Assembly (NCBI GenBank): GCA_036399175.1
Contig: DASWNP010000030.1
Span: 1-64,000, forward strand
Source: DASWNP01 sp036399175
Lineage (GTDB): Bacteria > Acidobacteriota > Blastocatellia > Pyrinomonadales > Pyrinomonadaceae
Length of the DNA stretch: 64,000 nucleotides
Reading direction: 5' to 3'
The stretch's first letter is position 1; each line of letters opens with the position of its first letter. The notes below the pieces were generated by a model. That model did not search any database. It was given only the letters and a program-made list of their open reading frames with translations, and was not told the DNA's origin. The position numbers were made by a program, and so were the translations under genes. This document shows, in pieces, positions 1 to 6,973 of the stretch.

Positions 1-1137
1 TTCGACGACTTTCTCGAAAGGCATGTCCTGATGCGCGTAAGCTTCCAGCGTCACCTCGCGCACGCGACTGAGCAGATGTCGAAAACCAGGATTGTCAGAC
101 ACGTCGGTTCTCAGGACGAGCGTGTTGACGAAAAACCCGATGAGGTTCTCTATCTCGGCGCGGTTGCGATTGGCAATGGGCGAGCCGACGAGGATGTCTG
201 TCTGATTCGTGTAACGATGAAGAAGTGTTTTGAAGGCGGCGAGCAGAAGCATGTAGAGCGTCGCGCCTTCGCGTTGCGCGAGCTTTTTGATGGAGGCCGA
301 AAGCTCTGCGGGAAGCGCGAATTTTTTCGTCGCACCGCGAAAGCTCTGGCGCGGCGGGCGTGGATAATCCGTCGGCAACTCAAGCGCGGCGCGCTCGCCG
401 CCTAGCTTTCGCCTCCAATACCCAAGCTCTCTTTCAAGCACCTCGCCCGACATCCACTCGCGCTGCCAGACGGCAAAGTCTGCGTATTGCACAGGAAGTT
501 CCGCGAGCGGCGACTCTTCTTCGCCCTCGACATAAGCCCTGTAGAGCGTCGCCACTTCGCGGACGAGCACGCCCATCGACCATCCATCCGAGATGATGTG
601 ATGGATGATAAAGAGCAGCACGTGTTCATCGTCGTCGAGCCGGAGCAACCTCGCGCGCACGAGCGGCCCCGTCTCAAGGTCGAAAGCGCGTTGCATCTCT
701 TCGGTCGTCAAACGCACGACCTCCGCTTCGCGCTCATGCTCGGGCAGGCTTCGTAAATCTGTGACGGGGAGGTCGAGACGCAACTGTGGCAGGATGACTT
801 GGACGGGCTCTCCGGCCTCACGCCTGAAGACTGTCCGAAGACTCTCGTGTCGTCGTACGACTTCGTTGATGCTGCGCTCAAGCGCCGAGACGCCGAGTTT
901 GCCTTTCAGGCGCAGGGCGACCGGAATGTTGTAAGCGAAGACGCCTGGCTCCAACTGTTCGATGAACCAGAGACGCTGCTGCGCGAACGAGAGCGGAGCA
1001 CGCTCGCGCCTGCTCAGACGCCGTATGCTCTGCCCCTCTGCCTGTCCCGATTCCCGCCCTTTCAGACGTTTTTCCAGCAGAGCGCGCTTGGCCGTCGAAA
1101 GCTGAGACCGCTTCGAGTTGAGGTCTTGGTCGGGCAT
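1..1137 (-). CDS. Nonribosomal peptide synthetase, N-terminal condensation domain (partial)
   Basis: Read on the minus strand from an ATG at 1137, the frame stays open for 379 codons to the window edge, so only the N-terminal part of the protein is seen. After a charged leader of about 45 residues comes an NRPS condensation domain: the C1 motif LSFAQQRLWFIEQL near residue 50, the catalytic HHIISDG (HHxxxDG) near residue 181, and the later TDILVGSPIANR and AHQDMPFEKVVE motifs. Condensation domains form the peptide bond between the upstream aminoacyl or peptidyl carrier and the downstream aminoacyl carrier. The intact histidine motif indicates an active domain. A condensation domain at the very N-terminus means the module accepts its donor from another protein or an acyl starter. 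Adenylation and carrier domains must lie beyond the edge. The family call is certain; the product is unknown. Confidence 0.93.
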   Translation of the reverse strand, partial: MPDQDLNSKRSQLSTAKRALLEKRLKGRESGQAEGQSIRRLSRRERAPLSFAQQRLWFIEQLEPGVFAYNIPVALRLKGKLGVSALERSINEVVRRHESLRTVFRREAGEPVQVILPQLRLDLPVTDLRSLPEHEREAEVVRLTTEEMQRAFDLETGPLVRARLLRLDDDEHVLLFIIHHIISDGWSMGVLVREVATLYRAYVEGEEESPLAELPVQYADFAVWQREWMSGEVLERELGYWRRKLGGERAALELPTDYPRPPRQSFRGATKKFALPAELSASIKKLAQREGATLYMLLLAAFKTLLHRYTNQTDILVGSPIANRNRAEIENLIGFFVNTLVLRTDVSDNPGFRHLLSRVREVTLEAYAHQDMPFEKVVE

Positions 1138-1602
1138 CTTTTATCTCTTCGATGGGAACTCTACAGACGTGAATTTAGAATCCTCTTCATCCGGCGTCGC
1201 CGCGCGAGACCGAGACCCAATCGTCACATGCCGCGACCGAGTCTCTTCCGACAGCTTCAGTCCGCACGCGCTCGCCGGGATGTCTTCCGACTAGCCCGAC
1301 GGTCTGTTGTGGACGCGTCTATGTTTTATTAATTGCCGAGTTGCAGAATGAACACCTGCAAGGAATCTGGAAAGGCGTACACGAACCCTTAAACTGAGAA
1401 AACTTGCCCCGCCCACGCAAAGGCGGCCTGAGCATCCGCTCCCCTTCCGCTTTCAAGCAAAGGAAATAGCACCCGTCAAATTAACTGTCAAGGCGAGCTT
1501 CCCTAACCGCTCTCCGGCTCCGCTTTCTAAATCGAAGTAAATTTATATTGACACATTCTAAAGCCTCTTATATCGTTTCGCGGTCATTTTACGGAGGCTA
1601 TC
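1138..1602. other. Intergenic region between divergent NRPS and par-like genes
   Basis: This 465-bp stretch separates the divergent NRPS gene and the HTH/parA cassette and must hold the promoters for both. A purine-rich AAGAGATAAAAG lies just before the NRPS start on the minus strand. A sigma-70-like promoter is listed separately at 1548-1576. A plus-strand open frame at 799-1332 is the antisense shadow of the NRPS gene. I see no RNA gene or strong repeat here. Confidence 0.5.
1548..1576 (+). promoter_or_regulatory. Sigma-70-like promoter for the HTH-parA-rep cassette
   Basis: A perfect -35 hexamer TTGACA (1548-1553) is followed after 17 bp by TATCGT (1571-1576, 4 of 6 consensus bases). The region is AT-rich compared with its surroundings. 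It lies about 25 bp upstream of the first ATG (1603), which has a GGAGG ribosome site in between. A 15-bp spacing to TATATC is an alternative -10. This is inferred from consensus matching only. Confidence 0.5.
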
Positions 1603-1803
1603 ATGCTGAACGACCAACCTACAGACCTGATTCAAGTGGCCGAGGCGCGCAGACTACTCGGCGTCAGCACGGTCAAGATGTCGCAACTGCTCAGAGACGG
1701 CGCTATCCGCCACTTCCCCGACCCGCTCGACAAGCGCGTCAAGCTGGTCAGCGAGTCGGAGGTCTTGTCTCTGAAGGTGAGGCGCGCTCAGAGGGCTGCA
1801 TAG
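1603..1803 (+). CDS. Small helix-turn-helix DNA-binding protein
   Basis: The protein has 66 residues. The segment DLIQVAEARRLLGVSTVKMSQLLRDG looks like the helix-turn-helix of MerR-like or excisionase-like proteins (helix, turn at LGVS, recognition helix TVKMSQLL). It is followed by the wing-like FPDPLDKRVKLVSESEV. GGAGG sits 8 nt before the ATG. The gene ends in TAGGAGG, where the stop codon merges with the ribosome site of the downstream parA gene, so the two are co-translated. In small par operons a protein of this size is often the site-specific DNA-binding partner or autorepressor. Binding to the repeats in the third gene of the cassette is a testable inference. Confidence 0.75.
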   Translation: MLNDQPTDLIQVAEARRLLGVSTVKMSQLLRDGAIRHFPDPLDKRVKLVSESEVLSLKVRRAQRAA

Positions 1804-1811
1804 GAGGGGTG

Positions 1812-2603
1812 ATGATTACTATTGCGGTAGCCAATCAAAAAGGGGGAGTGGGAAAAACTACGACAGCCGTCAACCTCTCGGCCTGTTTGGCTCGGCTCGG
1901 GCGCAGAGTCCTCCTGGTTGACCTAGACCCGCAGGCCAACGCTACAGACCACCTCGGCCTGGAAAATCCGGACGACGAAAAATACAGCTCCTACGCCCTG
2001 ATAGCCGACAAATCGCCCGATTTCGGCTCGATTATCCGCCCCGTCTCCCCCAACTTCCAGATTGCCCCCGGCCACATCGCCCTCGCCGAAATCGACATCA
2101 AGCTCTTCTCCTCCATCAACCGCGAGACCCGCCTCGCGCGCTCGCTCGCGCAACTCTCCGGCGACCTCGATTACGTGTTGATTGATTGCGCCCCAAGCCT
2201 CGGCATCTCGACCGTCAACGCCTTCTGCGCCGCCACACACGTCATCATCGCCATTCAGACTAACTGGTTCGCCTACGAAGCCCTCCGACGCCTCATGGCT
2301 ATCATCAACGACGTGGTGGAGGAATCCAACCCGAACCTCGTGGTCTATGCGCTGGCGACGCTCCATCGCTCAAACGTCAACGTCAACCGCGACGTGCTCG
2401 CCAAAATCAAGGAGGATTTTGAAGATTTGGCGCTCGATTCCGCCATCCGCCATACGGCCACGCTCGCCGAAGCCTCGGCGGCTCGCCAGCCCATTCTCGA
2501 CTACGCACACGGGAGCAAGGGTCATCAGGATTATGAACAGTTGGCACAGGAGATAATCAGCCGTGTCGAACGACAAGCCGTCACCCAGGCGCAAAAAGTA
2601 TAG
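1812..2603 (+). CDS. parA: ParA-family partition ATPase
   Basis: The 263-aa protein starts at the ATG preceded by AGGAGGGG. The deviant Walker A KGGVGKTT is at residues 10-17, Walker A' VDLDPQANAT near 36-45, and Walker B LIDCAPSLG near 118-126. This is the short Soj/MinD type without an N-terminal HTH. ParA ATPases bind nucleoid DNA and move plasmid or chromosome copies bound by a centromere-binding partner. No canonical ParB follows; instead a Rep-like protein overlaps its end by 41 bp. The longer open frame that begins at 1548 spans the HTH gene in another frame and is not the real start. The lack of ParB and the neighbouring repeat arrays suggest a plasmid-type or integrated-element cassette rather than the chromosomal parAB locus. 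Confidence 0.9.
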   Translation: MITIAVANQKGGVGKTTTAVNLSACLARLGRRVLLVDLDPQANATDHLGLENPDDEKYSSYALIADKSPDFGSIIRPVSPNFQIAPGHIALAEIDIKLFSSINRETRLARSLAQLSGDLDYVLIDCAPSLGISTVNAFCAATHVIIAIQTNWFAYEALRRLMAIINDVVEESNPNLVVYALATLHRSNVNVNRDVLAKIKEDFEDLALDSAIRHTATLAEASAARQPILDYAHGSKGHQDYEQLAQEIISRVERQAVTQAQKV

Positions 2604-3771
2604 TATTGAATCCGTTAGAGTTACGCCGCAGGACGACGCTTCCGTCAAGCGCGTCCTCGGCCGCATGATGGGGCGCGTCCCTCTGGATGTCGAACAGGAT
2701 AGCTCCTCCGGTACTACCAACAAAACTGGTAGTACCGGTACTACTAATGAAACTGGTATTACCAATTTATCTGGTACTACCAGTACTACCAAATTAACCG
2801 GTAGTACCAACAAAACTAATAATACCCTTCCTTCAGCCGCCAAATCCGTCAATAAAAAGGCCGTCGCCCCCGAGCGCGACTTCCAGCGTGTTCCCAACTC
2901 CGTGACGCGCGAGGCGATGGCGGCGCGCCTCTTCAAAGGCAAGAGCAAGCAGGTCTGGGATTATCTCTGGAGCGTATCGCGCGGGGCGGTCGTGCCGAAC
3001 CGAACCGTCCGCCGTTCAAGGCCGCAGATTAAAGTCGGGGCCGGACTGGGCTCGATGGGCACCGTCGATACGGCCATCGAGCATCTTCAAAACGTCGGAC
3101 TAATTCTCGTCAAAACCATCGTCGGAGAGAACAACGGAAACGAATATGAGGTGTTCACGCCCGAAGAAGTAGCGGAGGGATTATTCGGTACTACCAACTT
3201 AACTGGTAGTACCAGTTCTGCCGGTACTACCAACGAAAGTGGGTCTACCCAAAAACTGGTAGTACCAGTACTACCAAAAACTGGTAGTACCAGTAGTACC
3301 TTATCTGCAGACGATTCAACAATTTACGAGGGGTCTAATACTTCTTTTAAGACTATAGAAAAAACTGATGATGATGAGGCTTACGCCGGCTTCGCCTCGG
3401 CTATGAACAGAGCCGCAAAAGAGTTGACGGGCAAATCACCGTCAAGGGCTGATGCTCCGCGCTGGCAGGAACTGGCCGAAGTGCTCATCGCAGAGTTGCG
3501 CATAGCAGCCGCACGCACCACCGTCTCTTCCGTCCCTGCCTTCCTCGCAGAACATCTCCGCCGCCGCCTCTGGAAAATCGACAGAAAACAGGCTCAAGCA
3601 GAAGGCAGAGAACTGCCGGACGAAAGCAAAGACTCAGGCGCAGAAGATCAGGCCACAGATTGTCCAGACTGTTTGGGTTCAGGGTGGTGGTATCCAAATG
3701 GTTTGGAAAAGGGAGTATTGAAGTGCAGACACGACCGTGTGAAGAGAGCATCGAAGGAAGAGACAGTTTAA
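2563..3771 (+). CDS. Rep-like winged-helix protein with embedded DNA repeat arrays
   Basis: The 402-aa protein starts at a GTG with AGGAGA 11 nt upstream and overlaps parA by 41 bp. Residues about 50-88 are a low-complexity Thr/Gly/Ser/Asn stretch encoded by 9-bp repeats. Residues about 103-207 resemble the winged-helix fold of phage replication protein O or plasmid Rep proteins (F-x-RVPNSVTREAMAARLF, KQVWDYLWSVSRG, TVDTAIEHLQNVGLI, GNEYEVFTPEE). A second repeat-encoded stretch covers residues about 209-246. The C-terminus carries a CPDC...CRHD cluster that could bind zinc. Family membership is inference from pattern only. Placement after ParA and the arrays suggest a replication initiator or centromere-binding protein. 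In the second array the DNA repeat is kept while the reading frame differs, which speaks for selection on DNA. Confidence 0.7.
   Translation: MSNDKPSPRRKKYSIESVRVTPQDDASVKRVLGRMMGRVPLDVEQDSSSGTTNKTGSTGTTNETGITNLSGTTSTTKLTGSTNKTNNTLPSAAKSVNKKAVAPERDFQRVPNSVTREAMAARLFKGKSKQVWDYLWSVSRGAVVPNRTVRRSRPQIKVGAGLGSMGTVDTAIEHLQNVGLILVKTIVGENNGNEYEVFTPEEVAEGLFGTTNLTGSTSSAGTTNESGSTQKLVVPVLPKTGSTSSTLSADDSTIYEGSNTSFKTIEKTDDDEAYAGFASAMNRAAKELTGKSPSRADAPRWQELAEVLIAELRIAAARTTVSSVPAFLAEHLRRRLWKIDRKQAQAEGRELPDESKDSGAEDQATDCPDCLGSGWWYPNGLEKGVLKCRHDRVKRASKEETV
2710..2826 (+). repeat. Iteron-like 9-bp repeat array I inside the rep-like gene
   Basis: Units of GGTAGTACC or its reverse complement GGTACTACC begin at 2710, 2728, 2773 and 2800. 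One-base variants are at 2737 (GGTACTACT), 2755 (GGTATTACC) and 2782 (AGTACTACC), and a weaker copy is at 2818. Start-to-start spacing is 9 or 18 bp throughout. All copies here are in frame and encode GTT/GST. The region is AT-richer than the rest of the gene. The even spacing and mixed orientation resemble replication iterons or partition sites. Confidence 0.85.
3187..3300 (+). repeat. Iteron-like 9-bp repeat array II inside the rep-like gene
   Basis: Exact GGTAGTACC/GGTACTACC units begin at 3187, 3205, 3223, 3258 and 3283. Variants are at 3241 (GGGTCTACC), 3267 (AGTACTACC) and 3292 (AGTAGTACC). The units at 3258 and 3267 are out of register with the others and are read as LVVPVLP instead of TGST, yet the nucleotide motif is intact. 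The two arrays flank the winged-helix domain-coding region. Confidence 0.85.
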
Positions 3772-3805
3772 AATCACGAGGGGAAAGCCGATTATTTACA
3801 ACAGA

Positions 3806-3828
3806 AGGGGAGGGAATCAGCCTCCCCT
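3806..3828. terminator. Hairpin terminator between convergent genes
   Basis: AGGGGAGG (3806-3813) pairs perfectly with CCTCCCCT (3821-3828) around a 7-nt loop. It lies between the converging rep-like gene (ends 3771) and the minus-strand gene ending at 3867, so it could serve both. The tract after the stem is only weakly U-rich (CCCAATATTTCC), so termination efficiency is uncertain. Confidence 0.5.
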
Positions 3829-3866
3829 CCCAATATTTCCGATAATCAATCCTATAGGAAGCCGAA

Positions 3867-4481
3867 TCATCTGAGCACCTCGATACTTGTGACGGGATGA
3901 ATCTCCCAGGCCGTCGCGCGCCAGTTTCCAGGACGACCTGGGGATGTGTTTTCCGCTTCCTCTTCGTGCTCGCGGTCGAAGAGCAGCCAGCCCTCGACGC
4001 GGCACCAACGTCCCGCCAGTTCGCGCCTGAGCGCTGCCTCCGACCAATCCCTGCCATGATGCCGAGCCCAGTCTCTGATGCGCGGCGTGACCTCGGCGAC
4101 AATTCGCTCTCGCGTCTGTGCATCGCGCCTCGACGATAGATAGATGTGCGTGTCGCGCCTGACCGGAGAGAAACAGTTGGCCGCCTCGATACCGCCCGCG
4201 CCGACCCCTACCACGTAGCCTTCAACGACAACGGCGCGCGACTCAGACCAGCGCCCCCGGTCGTCGAGGGGCTGCAAGAGAGTCTCCAACGTCACACGCC
4301 TATCGAAGTCTGCCTCCTGCGGCAAAGCCGTGCGGTTTTTCAGTCGGACGAAAGCCGCCTTCTCCGCAGAGAATGTGATTCCGCTCGTCGGGCAGTTCGA
4401 TTGGACGATAAAGAGCATCGCTGCCAGAGCAACCGCCAGCAGCGCAAAGGTGATTAGCTTCGAGCGTCTTGAGCTTGACAT
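3867..4481 (-). CDS. Membrane-anchored or secreted protein of unknown function
   Basis: The 204-aa protein starts at ATG 4481. Residues 1-8 are basic (MSSSRRSK), followed by one hydrophobic segment (LITFALLAVALAAMLFIVQ), which is a signal anchor or signal peptide. The rest is soluble and charged: ...FDRRVTLETLLQPLDDRGRWSE..., VVEGYVVGVGAGG, RDTHIYLSSRRDAQ, AGRWCRVEGWLLFD and a C-terminal WEIHPVTSIEVL. The alternating strand pattern with VEGYV and VEGWL looks like an OB-fold-type beta barrel, and the WEIHPVT ending recurs in secreted proteins of unknown role that I have seen in similar bacteria. No catalytic motif is evident. It stands alone, divergent from the sigma-54 regulator gene and convergent with the rep-like gene. 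Confidence 0.75.
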   Translation of the reverse strand: MSSSRRSKLITFALLAVALAAMLFIVQSNCPTSGITFSAEKAAFVRLKNRTALPQEADFDRRVTLETLLQPLDDRGRWSESRAVVVEGYVVGVGAGGIEAANCFSPVRRDTHIYLSSRRDAQTRERIVAEVTPRIRDWARHHGRDWSEAALRRELAGRWCRVEGWLLFDREHEEEAENTSPGRPGNWRATAWEIHPVTSIEVLR

Positions 4482-4911
4482 GTCGTCTGAGATGCCGCCA
4501 GAGATACCGCCAGCGCGGGCGCAGTACTATCTCACAGGGGCTTCCGGAGTCCTATCTCCTACGCCTCAGATTGATTCTGTCAGCCGACCTGATACAAGGG
4601 TTATCAGCGCCGGAGATTCAGACATGGGCTGACGGCTCGCACTCTCGGGCGCATCGTCGAAACGTCGTCGGCGCGAGCACGGTTAATCGATTCCGGCATG
4701 CTTTGTGAGGCTTCTTCGTGTATAATTTCTGCTGCACTCAAGTTAGAACTCTCGCGCCTACGAGTCAGGATTTAGACACCGTTCAGCTCTTCTTTTTTTC
4801 CTCGTAATCCACGTTTTAAGAATTAGATGGCCTCGGCTCATCGAGGCAACGCAAGAAAGGAGATGCCCTCAACGCTCCCCCTTAGGAGTTGCTTCCCCCG
4901 GGCGACTGAAG
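4482..4911. other. Intergenic region upstream of the sigma-54 regulator
   Basis: This 430-bp divergent region contains a perfect TATAAT at 4721-4726 but no good -35 at 17 bp, so a vegetative promoter for the regulator is only tentative. An ATG at 4863 directly abuts AAAGGAG and would start a 25-residue reading frame overlapping the regulator start, but the spacing is too short for translation. The regulator itself lacks a well-placed ribosome site: TAGGAG lies 23 nt before its ATG. Nothing else stands out. Confidence 0.4.
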
Positions 4912-6336
4912 ATGAAACGGGCACGAATCTTGTTGCTTAATTGCAACGAGGCGGGCGACCTGTCGAGCCACTTACAGGGTTTGCTCGCCTCCACTCAGAC
5001 AGACGAAGTTCAGTTCCTGAAAGAGAATTACAACCTGCTCACCATTGGCAATCATCACCTCGAAATTCTAAATAGCATCAAGAACTTTCAACCCGACGTG
5101 CTATTCGTCGCGCTGTCGAACGAAGAACTGCGGCAGACGGAGCAGCTTCGCGCGCCGATTGGAAGACTGGCTGCGGAAGCGCCTCTGCTGGTTATCGTCG
5201 AAGGCGGCGAGCCAGACCAGATGCTCATGCTTCTGAGCCTCGGAGTGGCCGATTACGTGACGCAGCCTGTGAAGGCGATAGATGTCTTTCCGCGCATACG
5301 GCGGCTGCTCGAACGCAGTTCCGGCGAGTCGAGCCTGACGCAGACGCTCAAGGAGAAACTCGGGTTAAAACAGCTCGTCGGAGAGAGCGAAGTTTTCCTG
5401 AGCATGGTCGAGAAAATCCCTCTCGTGGCGAAGTGCGACGCCAACGTCCTGATTAACGGAGAGACGGGCACGGGCAAGGAGCTATGCGCGCGGGCGGTTC
5501 ATTACCTGAGCCCGCGCGCGCGAAAGCCCTTCATCCCTGTCAACTGCGGGGCGATTCCGGTCGAGCTGGTCGAGAACGAATTGTTCGGTCACGAGCGCGG
5601 GGCGTTCACCGGCGCGGCCAGCTCCGAGATTGGCTTAATCCAGGAGGCCGACGGCGGCACAATCTTCTTCGACGAGATTGATTGCCTGCCGCTGCTCGCG
5701 CAGGTCAAGCTGCTTCGCTTTCTACAGGAGAGGGAATACCGCCCGCTCGGCTCGGCTCGGACGCGCAAGGCGAACGTCCGCGTCATCGCCGCGACCAACA
5801 TCGACCTCGAACAGGCCGTCGGGGAAGGGAAGATTCGACGCGACCTCTACTATCGTCTGAACATCATCTCGCTTGCGCTTCCCCCCTTGCGCGAACGTCT
5901 CGAAGACATCCCACTGCTGGCGCGTCACTTTCTGGAAAAATACAACGCCGAATTTGAGCGAGACGTCGGAGGCTTCTCGCCGGAGGCCGTGCAGTCTCTG
6001 ATGTTTTATCGCTGGCCGGGAAACGTCCGCGAGCTGGAGCACGTCGTCGAGCGTGCGGTGGCGATGTGCGCACAGCAGCAGTTCATCCGCGCCTCAGACA
6101 TCTCGCTGCCCGATTGGGAAGCGAGCGTCGAACGCGAGCCCTTCCAGAAGCTCAAGAACCGGATGATTGCACAGTTCGAGAGAAACTACATACAGGAGCT
6201 GCTCGTCGCCTGTCAGGGCAACATCACCAGAGCCGCGCACATCGCTAAGAAGAACCGGCGCGCCTTCTGGCAACTGATACGCAAGCATCAGATAGACGTG
6301 CTCGCGCTGAAAAATACCGACCTCAAAACTTCCTGA
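4912..6336 (+). CDS. Sigma-54-dependent transcriptional activator with degenerate receiver domain
   Basis: The 474-aa protein is an NtrC-type enhancer-binding protein. Residues 1-135 look like a response-regulator receiver fold, but the phospho-acceptor position in PDVLFVALSN holds alanine instead of aspartate and the N-terminal acidic pair is replaced by NCNE, so it is probably not phosphorylated. Residues about 155-385 form the AAA+ domain: Walker A GETGTGKE near 182, the sigma-54 contact loop GAFTGA near 230, Walker B GGTIFFDEID near 250, and the arginine-finger segment RRDLYYRLN. Residues about 425-468 are a Fis-type helix-turn-helix (NITRAAHIAKKNRRAFWQLIRKH). All elements for ATP-driven remodelling of sigma-54 holoenzyme are intact. 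A -24/-12 promoter lies 300 bp downstream, in front of the eCIS operon, which makes this its likely dedicated activator. Confidence 0.93.
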   Translation: MKRARILLLNCNEAGDLSSHLQGLLASTQTDEVQFLKENYNLLTIGNHHLEILNSIKNFQPDVLFVALSNEELRQTEQLRAPIGRLAAEAPLLVIVEGGEPDQMLMLLSLGVADYVTQPVKAIDVFPRIRRLLERSSGESSLTQTLKEKLGLKQLVGESEVFLSMVEKIPLVAKCDANVLINGETGTGKELCARAVHYLSPRARKPFIPVNCGAIPVELVENELFGHERGAFTGAASSEIGLIQEADGGTIFFDEIDCLPLLAQVKLLRFLQEREYRPLGSARTRKANVRVIAATNIDLEQAVGEGKIRRDLYYRLNIISLALPPLRERLEDIPLLARHFLEKYNAEFERDVGGFSPEAVQSLMFYRWPGNVRELEHVVERAVAMCAQQQFIRASDISLPDWEASVEREPFQKLKNRMIAQFERNYIQELLVACQGNITRAAHIAKKNRRAFWQLIRKHQIDVLALKNTDLKTS

Positions 6337-6413
6337 ACAGCCCCGCCGGGGCGTCGAACCGAACACACGCGTCAGAGAGACATAAACCTCAGAAACAGAA
6401 ACGTCAGAGCAAG

Positions 6414-6441
6414 AGGCGAGAGAGATTTTTTCTCGCCTTTT
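6414..6441 (+). terminator. Rho-independent terminator of the sigma-54 activator gene
   Basis: AGGCGAGA (6414-6421) pairs perfectly with TCTCGCCT (6431-6438) around a 9-nt loop, followed directly by TTTCTCT. A smaller GCCCC/GGGGC hairpin lies at 6340-6352. Both insulate the regulator from the eCIS operon. Confidence 0.65.
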
Positions 6442-6484
6442 CTCTTGAGAGGCCGCTCGGAAAAGTTCCCTGCGCGACGAAGGC

Positions 6485-6588
6485 GGACATTTTCGAGTCC
6501 CGCGTAGGACAAATCTGTCATAGCCCTATCTGTCGCTTGAGACGGAGTTTGGTTGGCTCGTCGGTCAGAAGGATGGACAAAAAAGTCC
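6485..6588 (+). promoter_or_regulatory. Candidate enhancer sites for the sigma-54 activator
   Basis: Three related dyads occur: GGAC-N8-GTCC at 6485-6500, GGACAAATCTGTC at 6507-6519 (imperfect), and GGAC-N6-GTCC at 6575-6588. They lie about 45-150 bp upstream of the -24 element, the usual range for enhancer-binding-protein sites. Assignment to the Fis-type HTH of the neighbouring regulator is inference from position and dyad symmetry. Confidence 0.35.
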
Positions 6589-6631
6589 GGCTGAGAGGTG
6601 CGGGAGTTTGAGAAAAACCTGGGAATCCGTG

Positions 6632-6649
6632 TTGGCGCGCGGGTTGCAA
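6632..6649 (+). promoter_or_regulatory. Sigma-54 (-24/-12) promoter of the eCIS operon
   Basis: TTGGCGCGCGGGTTGCAA matches the YTGGCACG-N4-TTGCW consensus at all but one conserved base. The diagnostic GG (6634-6635) and GC (6646-6647) are 12 bp apart, as required. Transcription would start near 6659, about 40 nt before the first eCIS-linked ATG at 6698. The 361-bp gap 6337-6697 holds the terminator, the GGAC dyads and this promoter. The activator gene immediately upstream supports function. Confidence 0.8.
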
Positions 6650-6697
6650 CGTAGCGCATTCAAACTTCGGCGAGCGGCGTTCGTTTGGGCGAAAGCT

Positions 6698-6973
6698 ATG
6701 TGCGAGAGGGGAAAGACGCAGACGATTCAGGAGATTCTGGCCTATCTGGCGGAACACCCCGACTCTCAGGACACGCTTGAGGGAATCGCCGAGTGGTGGT
6801 TGCTGGAGCGCCGCATCGTGCAGCGCATCGGCGAGGTGAAAGAGGCGCTCGACGAATTGGTGGCGAGCGACCTCTTAATCGAGCGCAAGGGGATGGACGC
6901 GCGAAGCTTCTACCGCGTCAACCCTCGAAAGCCGGATGAGATCGCTTCGCTCATCAACCGGCAGACGGAGTGA
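6698..6973 (+). CDS. Small winged-helix-like protein, first gene of the eCIS operon
   Basis: The 91-aa protein starts at ATG 6698. The same frame extends back to 6608, but that start would lie upstream of the sigma-54 promoter. The sequence QTIQEILAYLAEHPDSQDTLEGIAEWWLLERR, then KEALDELVASDLLIERKG and RSFYRVNP, fits helices followed by a wing (GLIxx...YxxN), as in small winged-helix proteins. It has no sensor or catalytic part. It could be a local regulator or an assembly factor of the injection system. The next gene overlaps it by GTGA, so translation is coupled. Confidence 0.75.
   Translation: MCERGKTQTIQEILAYLAEHPDSQDTLEGIAEWWLLERRIVQRIGEVKEALDELVASDLLIERKGMDARSFYRVNPRKPDEIASLINRQTE

Noticed and set aside
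799..1332. Plus-strand open frame of 177 codons overlapping the NRPS start
   Set aside because: Most of it is antisense to the condensation domain; no ribosome site or recognisable domain supports it.
4863..4940. Short upstream ORF of 25 codons before the sigma-54 activator
   Set aside because: The AAAGGAG directly touches the ATG, leaving no spacing for initiation, and nothing else supports translation.
6608..6973. Longer version of the first eCIS gene starting at 6608
   Set aside because: The start would lie upstream of the -24/-12 promoter and the extra 30 residues are encoded over the promoter itself; ATG 6698 fits the expected transcript.
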